Below, piece by piece: positions 7,214 to 14,142 of a stretch of DNA of 14,444 nt. Source of the DNA: Tardiphaga sp. (GTDB taxonomy: Bacteria > Pseudomonadota > Alphaproteobacteria > Rhizobiales > Xanthobacteraceae); assembly GCA_028290325.1 (NCBI GenBank), contig JAQGJY010000128.1, forward strand, positions 1-14,444. The letters run 5' to 3'. A program made the position numbers and the translations under genes. The stretch's first letter is position 1. Every line of letters begins with the position of its first letter. The notes beneath the pieces are model-generated. The model ran no database searches. It was not told where the DNA came from and saw nothing but the letters and a program-made list of their open reading frames with translations.

Positions 7214-7702
7214 ATGAAATCATTTGGCTTCAATATGTCGCATCTTCGGGCCTTGAGCGTTGCCGCGGGCCTGGTGCTGGCGGCCTCGGCCGCTCAAGCG
7301 CAATCGGGCCCGTTTGCCGGCTTCGAGGGATCGTGGAGCGGCAGCGGGACCGTGTCGCTGGCCAGTGGCGCGAACGAAAAAATTCGCTGCCGCGCGACTT
7401 ACGCCGGGTCGGGAAACACGTTGAAGCAGACGCTGCGCTGCGCCAGCGACAGCTACACGTTTGATCTGTCGAGCAATGTGATGAGCCAGGGCGACCGCGT
7501 CTCCGGCAACTGGAGCGAATCGAGCCGCAGCATCAACGGCAGCCTTCAGGGCACCGCCGGTGGCGGCCAGATTCAGATCTTCGTCGAGGCCGCTGGCTTC
7601 GCGGCAAATATCGCGCTGACCACCCGCGGCAACAAACAGCAGGTGTCGATTTCGTCGAAAGGCGAAATCAAGGGCGTCAACATCACGATGGTAAAGGGCT
7701 AA
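7214..7702 (+). CDS. exported hypothetical protein, beta-rich
   Basis: This 162-aa protein begins with a signal peptide (hydrophobic core LSVAAGLVLAASAAQA) that is probably cleaved after residue 29, giving a periplasmic or outer-membrane-facing product of about 133 aa. The mature part is rich in Gly, Ser, Thr and short alternating segments, with repeated GxWxxS-like pieces (FEGSWSGSGTV near 37-47, VSGNWSESSRS near 97-107). Two cysteines (C59, C76) could form one disulfide. This suggests a small beta-barrel or sandwich, lipocalin-like, and I recall similar unnamed proteins in Bradyrhizobium relatives. I do not recognise a named family and assign no function. It is a single gene on the plus strand, convergent with hpnN. 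Confidence 0.8.
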   Translation: MKSFGFNMSHLRALSVAAGLVLAASAAQAQSGPFAGFEGSWSGSGTVSLASGANEKIRCRATYAGSGNTLKQTLRCASDSYTFDLSSNVMSQGDRVSGNWSESSRSINGSLQGTAGGGQIQIFVEAAGFAANIALTTRGNKQQVSISSKGEIKGVNITMVKG

Positions 7703-7739
7703 CGCCCTTTACCCAGGCGGGGCCGGCTATTCGGCCGGC
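7691..7739. terminator. tandem hairpins between the exported gene and hpnN
   Basis: The first stem is 9 bp (GTAAAGGGC 7691-7699 with GCCCTTTAC 7704-7712) around TAAC, whose TAA is the stop codon of the plus-strand gene. A second stem (GCCGGC 7722-7727 and 7734-7739) is followed by a short TTT and overlaps the end of hpnN. The converging genes end only 24 bases apart, so these hairpins are the only candidates for transcription end. Poor T-runs make this uncertain. Confidence 0.4.
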
Positions 7740-10099
7740 TTTGCCTTGGCTCGACCGCCGCGAAGCTTTTCGGACATATTGATCAGCCACATCGCCGTCG
7801 GTCGCAGGATGAACAGATCGGCGATCAGCGCGGCGACCATCGAGAACGCGCTGAGCCAGCCGAACAACCGCAGCGACGGCAGATCCGAGAACACCGTCAC
7901 GACAAGACCGCAGGCCAACACAACCGTGGTCAAGATCAGGGCCGGGCCGACCAATACGGTCGCCCGCTCGACCGCGAGCGCGGAGCCGACCCCCGGGCGA
8001 TCCTCCATTCGCAAACGATTGAGGAAGTGGATCGTGGCGCTGAGACCGAGGCCGAACGACACCGTCAAGGCAACGACGCTGGCGAATTGCAAGCCTTCAC
8101 CCAATAACCACAACAGCGTCCCCGAGAGCACCACCGGAAAAATTCCCGGCAGGATGCAGGCGAGCCCGACGACGACCGAGCGGAACGCCAGGCCGATGAA
8201 GATCGCCACCAGCCCGAATTCGATGGTCAGGCCATGATTCAATTTCTCGATCATCCCGGCGCTGTTGCGCGCCGCGATGGCGGACAGGCCGGTCACCGCG
8301 ATCTCGTAACCCGGATGCGCCGTTCGCACGGCGTTGAGGGCGGTGTCGAGCGTGTTGATGACCGGCAATAGCTTGCTGGAATCACTGTCCGGAACGCGGC
8401 CGGAGACCAACACCGCCTCGCTGCTTGCGTCGATGAAGCGGCGACGCAGATGCTCGGGGATCAGGTTGACGTATTCCTTGAGCGTCGCGACGTCGGAGCT
8501 ACCGGCCTTTTCGGCGAGCCAGCGGCGCAGTGTTTCAACCGACCAGACGTTGCCGACGCCGGCCTGCTTCTCGACCATCGCGTGCACGTCGGCGATGGTC
8601 TTCAGCGTTTCCGGCGAATAGAGATCCTGCCCCTTCGGAAACTCGATCAGGATATCGATCGGGTTGGCGCCCGTCAGCTTCGCGTCGAGCCGGCCGGAGG
8701 CCGCGACCGCCTGCTCTTTGTCCGGCACCTGATCGGCAAGACGATAGCGCGGCTCGAGGCTCGCATAGACAATGCCGAGACCGGCAACAACGACTAAAGC
8801 GATGGTGCTGAACAGCCCGGGATGGCCAACCATGCGCTCGGCGATCCAGCGGCAAAACGCACGCAACGCGTTGACGCCGGCGTCGGCGGCCTGAAACTTC
8901 GCCGCGAACAGTTTCTCGTTGCGAACCAGCAGCACGCCGAACACCGGTACCAGTGACAGTACCGCAATCAGCGCGATGATGGTGGCGGCGAGACCGGCTT
9001 CGCCGAAGGCGCGGATCAGATCGGAATCGGAGAATTGCAGCGCGAGAAATGAGATGCTCGCGGTCGCATGCGTGAGAACGCAGGCGGGACCGACGACGAG
9101 CACAGCGTTCCTGAACGCCGTGTATTTGTCCTCACCGGCGATCAGTCGGTCTCGTGCGGCAAATGTAAGCTGCATCGAATCCGCAAAGCTGATCACCATG
9201 ATGAGCGGGGTCATCACGTTGAGGAACATGTTGAGGCTGAAGCCGGCCCAGCCGAGCGCGCCGAGCGACAGCAGGATCGCCAGCAGCGGCGGAAACGCCG
9301 CCACGATCATGAAGGAAATCTTGCGGAAAAAGATGATCGCGATGATGCAGCCGGCGAGAATGCCCGCCACGTTGTAGATCAGACCGTCGCGCTCGACCGC
9401 GTTGCGGATTTCGAGCTGCATCACCGGCACGCCGGATAACTGGCTTTGCAGCCCGCTATCGGCGAGATCGTCCTTCATGATCTTGCGGATGTCGCCGACG
9501 GCCTTGGCCAGCTTGTTGTCCTTGACGACTTCCGGATCGAGCGACAGCACCACAAGCGCCAGAGTGCCGTCTTCGGACAACAGTTTGCCGCGAATGATCT
9601 CGTTCTGCTTCACGGTCTCGATGAACTGATCATAGGCCGCGCCTTCCGGCAATTCCGACGGAAACAGCGCCGCGGGCAATTTGCCTGGCGCTGGCGCCTG
9701 GCGCGCGGAGAACAATGAAATCAGACCGCGTGTGCCCTCGACCAGTTGCAGATCGGTGACGAGATCACGCACCCTCTCAAGATTCTCCCGGGCCAGCAGC
9801 GTCGGGCCCTCGACCACGACAAGAACGTCATATTCCGTCGACGGGAAGCGGCGCGTGACTTCCTCGTATTGCTTGTATTCTTTCGAATCCGATCGAAACA
9901 ATTGGCTCAGTGAATCATCGATCTTGATGCGCTGGATGCCGAAAATCGCGGCGATCACCAACACAAGCAACACGAGACAAGAGACGATTGGCGCTTTCAC
10001 CGCGAACAGACCGATGCGCTCCACGCCGAAAGCGATCGACGCCGGGCGCGCCTTCACATCATCAGCGGCCGCGTCGGGCATATCGTTTCGATCAAGCAT
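7727..10099 (-). CDS. hpnN: HpnN, RND/MMPL-type hopanoid transporter
   Basis: HpnN is an inner-membrane RND-superfamily (MMPL) protein needed to move hopanoids to the outer membrane. Counting from ATG 10099 (790 aa), the first membrane helix is at about residues 36-55, followed by a large periplasmic loop. A first block of helices follows, including the segments VAGILAGCIIAIIFF and FPPLLAILLSLGALGWAG and the motif ISFADSMQLTFAARDRL. A second periplasmic loop and a second helix block end in a short basic tail. This duplicated layout is typical of the family. The frame is open to 10213, but only from TTG and with Pro/His-rich residues, so ATG 10099 (or ATG 10081) is more likely; neither has a strong ribosome site. 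It follows eutC by 129 bases on the same strand. No hpnO aminotransferase follows it here. Confidence 0.87.
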   Translation of the reverse strand: MLDRNDMPDAAADDVKARPASIAFGVERIGLFAVKAPIVSCLVLLVLVIAAIFGIQRIKIDDSLSQLFRSDSKEYKQYEEVTRRFPSTEYDVLVVVEGPTLLARENLERVRDLVTDLQLVEGTRGLISLFSARQAPAPGKLPAALFPSELPEGAAYDQFIETVKQNEIIRGKLLSEDGTLALVVLSLDPEVVKDNKLAKAVGDIRKIMKDDLADSGLQSQLSGVPVMQLEIRNAVERDGLIYNVAGILAGCIIAIIFFRKISFMIVAAFPPLLAILLSLGALGWAGFSLNMFLNVMTPLIMVISFADSMQLTFAARDRLIAGEDKYTAFRNAVLVVGPACVLTHATASISFLALQFSDSDLIRAFGEAGLAATIIALIAVLSLVPVFGVLLVRNEKLFAAKFQAADAGVNALRAFCRWIAERMVGHPGLFSTIALVVVAGLGIVYASLEPRYRLADQVPDKEQAVAASGRLDAKLTGANPIDILIEFPKGQDLYSPETLKTIADVHAMVEKQAGVGNVWSVETLRRWLAEKAGSSDVATLKEYVNLIPEHLRRRFIDASSEAVLVSGRVPDSDSSKLLPVINTLDTALNAVRTAHPGYEIAVTGLSAIAARNSAGMIEKLNHGLTIEFGLVAIFIGLAFRSVVVGLACILPGIFPVVLSGTLLWLLGEGLQFASVVALTVSFGLGLSATIHFLNRLRMEDRPGVGSALAVERATVLVGPALILTTVVLACGLVVTVFSDLPSLRLFGWLSAFSMVAALIADLFILRPTAMWLINMSEKLRGGRAKAKPAE

Positions 10100-10134
10100 A
10101 TGAGGTCCAGTCGTCGAGGGCTGCGCGCATGATG

Positions 10135-10152
10135 GCTGCAAAAGCTGCAAAT
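10135..10152. repeat. 9-bp tandem repeat upstream of hpnN
   Basis: GCTGCAAAA is followed directly by GCTGCAAAT, so two copies match at 8 of 9 positions. It lies 36-53 bases before the preferred hpnN start in the eutC-hpnN gap. Two head-to-tail copies could form a binding site, or be chance. Confidence 0.35.
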
Positions 10153-10228
10153 GCGGCGGAGGTTTAGCAGGTCGGCTCACGATCTCGCAAGCGCGCAGGG
10201 AACCGCGGATCAAGGCGTTTTGAAGCCT

Positions 10229-10993
10229 TTATTGTGCTGCCGGAAGCGCCCCGATCGCGCTGTCATCCTTGAGGGCGACACCGCTGACGCCACGCGCCAG
10301 CGCGGCGCGGACCAGCCACGCGATTTTGGTCGCGGCCTGTGTATCCGACAAGCCACCCGCATGGATGTTCGAGACGCAGTTGCGGTCGGCATCGGTCAGT
10401 CCGGGTTTTGGCGCGAACGTCAGATACGCGCCCAGGCTGTGGGGCGTGGTCAGGCCCGGCCGCTCCCCGATGATAAGCACGATCAGTCGCGCGCCGATCA
10501 AATCGCCGACCCCATCGCCGAGCGCCACCCGCGCGCCGGATGCGACGATGGCGGGGCCGATGGTGAGGCCCTGGAAATGGCGAAGCAGGTGCGCGACGAG
10601 GCCGACCGCATTGGTCTGCGCCGCCGCGGGCGAAAGGCCGTCGGCCACGATGAAGGCGACATCGCAGGGCGTGAACGTCCGCCGCATCAGTGCATCGCGC
10701 GATGCCTCGTCAGGCAGTCGCCCGAGATCGGGCCGCCTGAGATAATCGCCGCGCGTCGCGGCTTGGCTTGCGACGCCTATCGTGTCGAGGCCCAGCGCCG
10801 CCAGTTCGCTCGTCAGCATCGTGACATCGAATGACGCATGAACCGCATCCCGCGCGCGGGCATGGTCAAGCGTGAAATCAAGCAGGGCCTTGGTCGGCAG
10901 GCTCGATCCCGATCGACCGAGTCCGATCCGCGCCGGCGTCAGCGCGCGCCAATCACGCTGAAACGCTGTGGGGACAACGCGATCGTCAGGCAA
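10229..10993 (-). CDS. eutC: EutC, ethanolamine ammonia-lyase small subunit
   Basis: EutC (254 aa) pairs with EutB to form the adenosylcobalamin-dependent lyase that splits ethanolamine to acetaldehyde and ammonia. Family signatures in the second half are complete: SGARVALGDGVGDLIGARL near 152-170, GERPGLTTPHSLGAYLTF near 176-193, and TDADRNCVSNIHAGGLS near 199-215. The first 40 residues contain the usual DWRALTPARIGLGRSG entry segment. The start is a TTG at 10993, three bases after the hpnP stop, with GGAG (11003-11000) at a 6-base spacing. No later in-frame ATG or GTG lies before the conserved segment. It is separated from eutB by hpnP, which is unusual, and no reactivase (eutA) or microcompartment gene is visible. 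Confidence 0.93.
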   Translation of the reverse strand: MPDDRVVPTAFQRDWRALTPARIGLGRSGSSLPTKALLDFTLDHARARDAVHASFDVTMLTSELAALGLDTIGVASQAATRGDYLRRPDLGRLPDEASRDALMRRTFTPCDVAFIVADGLSPAAAQTNAVGLVAHLLRHFQGLTIGPAIVASGARVALGDGVGDLIGARLIVLIIGERPGLTTPHSLGAYLTFAPKPGLTDADRNCVSNIHAGGLSDTQAATKIAWLVRAALARGVSGVALKDDSAIGALPAAQ

Positions 10994-10996
10994 GGA

Positions 10997-12586
10997 TCAC
11001 TCCGCCGGCACCGACGCCTGCTGCAACTTCAATGAGTAATAGGATGCGTTGGTCTGACCGCCGGACGCATCGCGTGAGAACATGATGAGATGCTGCGCGA
11101 CCATGATCGACGAAATCAGATACTCGATTTCGCCGCGCGCCAGGCGACGCAACGCGAATTTCCAGAATACTTTCTTGTAGTCGCCGAGCACACCGACTTT
11201 CCAGAAGATGTTGCGCAACATCACCAGGCCCATCCTGATGTAGCGCCACGACAATTGCTCACGCGACACCGCCGGCTTCAGCCGGTTCGGATAGGTGTTG
11301 GTGATCTGGAATTCGAACCGCTCCAGCAGCTTGTCGGGCTGGTAGGCCGCGCCCATACAGGAGCGCCACGTCTTGACGACCTCGTCATAGGGCATGACGA
11401 AATCGACGTTGGAATCGCGCCCGTCATCGTCCTCGATCAGCCGGCCTTCGCGTTTCAAACGATCCCACAACGGCGTCTGCGGCAAGGCCTGCAACAGATT
11501 GATGGTCAGCAACGGAATCTTGGTTTCCTCGATGAAGTGCAGCAGGTTGCGGCCCGTTTCAGGCTTGTCGGTATCGAGACCGAGGATGATTCCGGACACG
11601 ACTTCCATGCCGAACGAGTTCAGCGTCTCGATCGCCTCCAGGATGGGAACCATCATGTTGTGATCTTTTTTCATCGCGCGCAGCGCTTCGGGATCCGGCG
11701 TTTCAATGCCGCAGAAGATCGTCGCGAAAAACGCCTCACGCATTTGCGCCAGGATTTCCGGACGCTTGGCGATGTTCAGCGTCGCCTCGCAGGAAAACCG
11801 GATCACGAAGCCGGTCTTCTTCTGCCAGGCGATCAGATGCGGCATCAGATCCAGCGCCGCCTTGCGGTTGCCGATGAAATTGTCATCGACAAAATAGACC
11901 GAGCCGGCGATGCCGCATTCCAGCAGCTTGTCGAGTTCGGCCGTGATCTGCTCCGGCGATTTCAAGCGCGGATTGCGGCCGTAAAGTCCGGGGATGTCGC
12001 AGAACTCGCACTGATAGGGGCAACCGCTCGAATACTGAATCGAGCCGAGGAAGTAATGCTTGATGTCGGCCAACTCATAGGCCGGGATCGGAAACTTGGT
12101 CATGTCGAGACGATCGGCGGTTTTGAGAACGACCTGCTCGGGCGGCCGCGAGGGATCGCTGGCGATGCGCGCAATCAGATCGTTCGTGGCGTCGCCGAGC
12201 TCGCCGACATGAAGATAATCGAATGACGGGTAATATTCCGGGCACGCCGACACCGACGGGCCGCCAATCGCGACAGCCAGATTATGGGCGTGCGCCCGGC
12301 GGCAGATGTCGTTCATCTGCGGCCGTTGAATGTGCATGCCCGAAACGAACACCGCCTCGGCCCATTTGAAATCGTCGTCCGTCGCCGGCTTGATGTTCTC
12401 ATCAATGAAACGCACTGGCCAGTGCTCTGGCATGTAGGCGGCGATCAGCAACAGGCCTTGCGGCGGCATGAAGGCCTGCACGCCATCGGTCAGCGGATAG
12501 GAATATTCGAACGTGCCGAACGACGAGGTGTATTTTGGAAAGACGCACAGAATACGCCTCGTGATTTCAATACCCTCGGCTCTCAT
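10997..12586 (-). CDS. hpnP: HpnP, hopanoid C-2 methylase (B12-binding radical SAM)
   Basis: HpnP (529 aa) adds a methyl group at C-2 of the hopanoid A ring, producing 2-methylhopanoids, using SAM and cobalamin. An N-terminal B12-binding-like Rossmann domain fills about residues 10-150, with RRILCVFPKYTSSFGTFEYS as a typical start. The radical SAM core follows, with its 4Fe-4S site C189-xxx-C193-xx-C196 (GCPYQCEFCD), then the DUF4070-type C-terminal domain. The match to the HpnP of Rhodopseudomonas is strong from memory. ATG 12586 has GAGGA 6 bases upstream. An EcfG-like promoter lies 46-71 bases before the start codon. The nearest other candidate would be a general B12 radical SAM protein, but the context and strong resemblance favour HpnP. 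Confidence 0.93.
   Translation of the reverse strand: MRAEGIEITRRILCVFPKYTSSFGTFEYSYPLTDGVQAFMPPQGLLLIAAYMPEHWPVRFIDENIKPATDDDFKWAEAVFVSGMHIQRPQMNDICRRAHAHNLAVAIGGPSVSACPEYYPSFDYLHVGELGDATNDLIARIASDPSRPPEQVVLKTADRLDMTKFPIPAYELADIKHYFLGSIQYSSGCPYQCEFCDIPGLYGRNPRLKSPEQITAELDKLLECGIAGSVYFVDDNFIGNRKAALDLMPHLIAWQKKTGFVIRFSCEATLNIAKRPEILAQMREAFFATIFCGIETPDPEALRAMKKDHNMMVPILEAIETLNSFGMEVVSGIILGLDTDKPETGRNLLHFIEETKIPLLTINLLQALPQTPLWDRLKREGRLIEDDDGRDSNVDFVMPYDEVVKTWRSCMGAAYQPDKLLERFEFQITNTYPNRLKPAVSREQLSWRYIRMGLVMLRNIFWKVGVLGDYKKVFWKFALRRLARGEIEYLISSIMVAQHLIMFSRDASGGQTNASYYSLKLQQASVPAE
11000..11006 (-). promoter_or_regulatory. eutC ribosome binding site inside the end of hpnP
   Basis: GGCGGAG on the minus strand is made of the last hpnP codons. 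It stands 6 bases before the TTG start of eutC. It supports the rare start and suggests that eutC translation is coupled to that of hpnP. Confidence 0.65.
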
Positions 12587-12592
12587 TGAACG

Positions 12593-12597
12593 TCCTC
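12593..12597 (-). promoter_or_regulatory. hpnP ribosome binding site
   Basis: GAGGA on the minus strand lies 6 bases before ATG 12586. It decides the hpnP start in favour of MRAEGIEITRR. Confidence 0.8.
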
Positions 12598-12631
12598 TAA
12601 GTCTTCATTCCAAAATTGGATGACCTGATGG

Positions 12632-12657
12632 AACTGCCGGCCTGCGGCGAGGGTTCC
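12632..12657 (-). promoter_or_regulatory. EcfG-type (general stress response) promoter of hpnP
   Basis: On the minus strand GGAAC (12657-12653) is followed by exactly 17 bases and AGTT (12635-12632). The known EcfG/RpoE2 consensus in alphaproteobacteria is GGAAC-N16-17-CGTT, so 8 of 9 positions fit. A start site a few bases further on would leave a leader of about 40 bases before hpnP. hpnP of Rhodopseudomonas palustris TIE-1 has been reported to be controlled by EcfG, so the site and gene agree. Confidence 0.72.
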
Positions 12658-12674
12658 GTCCGAAATATCCAGCA

Positions 12675-12720
12675 ACAATCTTCTATAGGCGAAACTGGCC
12701 GCGAATTCCCTCAAGATTGT
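12675..12720. repeat. inverted repeat at the eutB end, before hpnP
   Basis: ACAATCTT (12675-12682) and AAGATTGT (12713-12720) are perfect inverted copies with 30 bases between them. The right arm contains the end of eutB, whose stop codon is at 12711-12713. A transcript through eutB could fold here, perhaps marking the mRNA 3' end or slowing read-through, but no T-run follows. Confidence 0.45.
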
Positions 12721-14108
12721 GACGACGGCAGAAGGAGTTGCGCGGCAAGGGCCGGCAGCATCGCCTCACCCTCCGCGATGCGGCCGTCGGCGCCGGACAA
12801 GCCCGCACGCAGCAACCACGCCTCGAACTCCGGGGCGCGTTTCAGACCGAGCAGATCGCGCAGATAAAGCGCGTCGTGAAATGAGGTGGACTGGTAGTTG
12901 AGCATCACGTCGTCGGCGCCGGGCACGCCCATGATGAAGTTGACGCCGGCGGCGCCGAGCAGCGTCAGCAGATTGTCCATATCGTCCTGATCGGCTTCGG
13001 CATGGTTGGTGTAGCAAATGTCGATACCGAGCGGGAGGCCGAGCAGCTTGCCGCAGAAATGATCCTCCAACCCGGCGCGGATGATTTCCTTGCCGTCATA
13101 GAGATATTCGGGCCCGATGAATCCGACGACGCTGTTGACCAGCAGCGGATCGAACGCGCGCGCAACGCCATACGCACGCGCCTCGAGCGTCTGCTGATCG
13201 ACGCCGTGATGGGCGCCGGCCGAAAGTGCCGAACCCTGGCCGGTTTCGAAGTACATCACGTTGCTGCCGACGCTGCCGCGATTGAGGGAAAGCCCTGCGG
13301 CATGGGCCTCCTTGAGCAGCGCCAGATCGATCCCGAACGACGCGTTCGCGGCCTGCGTGCCGGCGATCGACTGAAACACGAGATCGACCGGCGCGCCTTG
13401 CGCGATCAGATTCAGGGTGGTCGTGACATGCGCGAGCACGCAGGATTGCGTCGGGATGGCCAGTCGCGCGATCACCTCGTCGAGCCGCCGCACCAGATTG
13501 CCAATCACCGCCGGGTCATCGCTCGCAGCATTGATGCCGATGCAGGCATCGCCGGCGCCGAGCAGCAAGCCATCGAGGATCGAGCCCGTGATGCCGTCCA
13601 GATCGTCATACGGATGGTTGGGTTGCAGCCGCACCGCGAGGTGGCCGCGGAGTCCGATGGTGTTGCGAAAGCGGGTGACGACTTCGCACTTTTTCGCTGC
13701 CAGGATCAGATCCTGGTTGCGCATCAGCTTGGAGACGGCGGCAGCCATCTCCGGCGTGATCGCGCGGGCGATGTCGTTGAGGATTTCAGTGGTGACGGCG
13801 TCCGACAGCAGCCAGTCGCGGAAGCCGCCCACGGTTAAATGGCCAAATGACCGAAAAGTGACGGCATCGTGACCGTCCTGGATCAGCCTCGTCACCTCGT
13901 CGTCCTCATAGGGCACGACGGTTTCGGTGAGGAATTGGGTCAGCGGAACGTCGGCCAGGGCCATCCGCGCCGCGACCATCTCCTCGGCGGAGGACGCGGC
14001 GACGCCGGCCAGCCGATCGCCCGATCGGGGCGGAGCTGCCTTGGCCATCAGACCCCGGAGGCTGTCGAAGACGTGGCTCGTCGAGCCGATGGTGTGGCGA
14101 TAGATCAT
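12711..14108 (-). CDS. eutB: EutB, ethanolamine ammonia-lyase large subunit
   Basis: EutB (465 aa) forms the TIM-barrel catalytic subunit of ethanolamine ammonia-lyase; the usual length is about 453 aa. Residues known from the Escherichia coli enzyme can be placed: R160 and Q162 (VRLQPNHP), N193 (GINAASDD), E288 (FETGQGSAL, equivalent to E287) and D363 (GIDICYTNHAEADQDDMDN, equivalent to D362). The conserved GGFRDWLLSD and FGIDLALLKEAH segments are also present. No truncation is seen. The ATG at 14108 has a weak ribosome site. It is followed at 125 bases by hpnP instead of eutC. Its own promoter was not identified; the partial flavoprotein gene ends 34 bases upstream on the same strand, so they may be cotranscribed. 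Confidence 0.94.
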   Translation of the reverse strand: MIYRHTIGSTSHVFDSLRGLMAKAAPPRSGDRLAGVAASSAEEMVAARMALADVPLTQFLTETVVPYEDDEVTRLIQDGHDAVTFRSFGHLTVGGFRDWLLSDAVTTEILNDIARAITPEMAAAVSKLMRNQDLILAAKKCEVVTRFRNTIGLRGHLAVRLQPNHPYDDLDGITGSILDGLLLGAGDACIGINAASDDPAVIGNLVRRLDEVIARLAIPTQSCVLAHVTTTLNLIAQGAPVDLVFQSIAGTQAANASFGIDLALLKEAHAAGLSLNRGSVGSNVMYFETGQGSALSAGAHHGVDQQTLEARAYGVARAFDPLLVNSVVGFIGPEYLYDGKEIIRAGLEDHFCGKLLGLPLGIDICYTNHAEADQDDMDNLLTLLGAAGVNFIMGVPGADDVMLNYQSTSFHDALYLRDLLGLKRAPEFEAWLLRAGLSGADGRIAEGEAMLPALAAQLLLPSSQS

Positions 14109-14142
14109 GGTGAGAGCTTACGCAAAATGCGGGCCACCGCCA

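Noticed and set aside
6991..7233. Possible 80-aa minus-strand gene in the intergenic region
   Set aside because: No ribosome site, no recognisable family, and it runs back over the start of the plus-strand exported gene, which has a signal peptide and a good ribosome site.
10199..10219. Second EcfG-like site (GGAAC...CGTT) on the plus strand
   Set aside because: The spacing is 12 bases, far below 16-17, and no plus-strand gene follows.
11090..12226. Plus-strand open frame (378 codons) opposite hpnP
   Set aside because: Antisense to the radical SAM gene, which has conserved motifs, promoter and ribosome site; the opposite frame shows none of these.
13002..13838. Plus-strand open frame (278 codons) opposite eutB
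   Set aside because: Covers the most conserved eutB region in antisense and has shadow-type composition.
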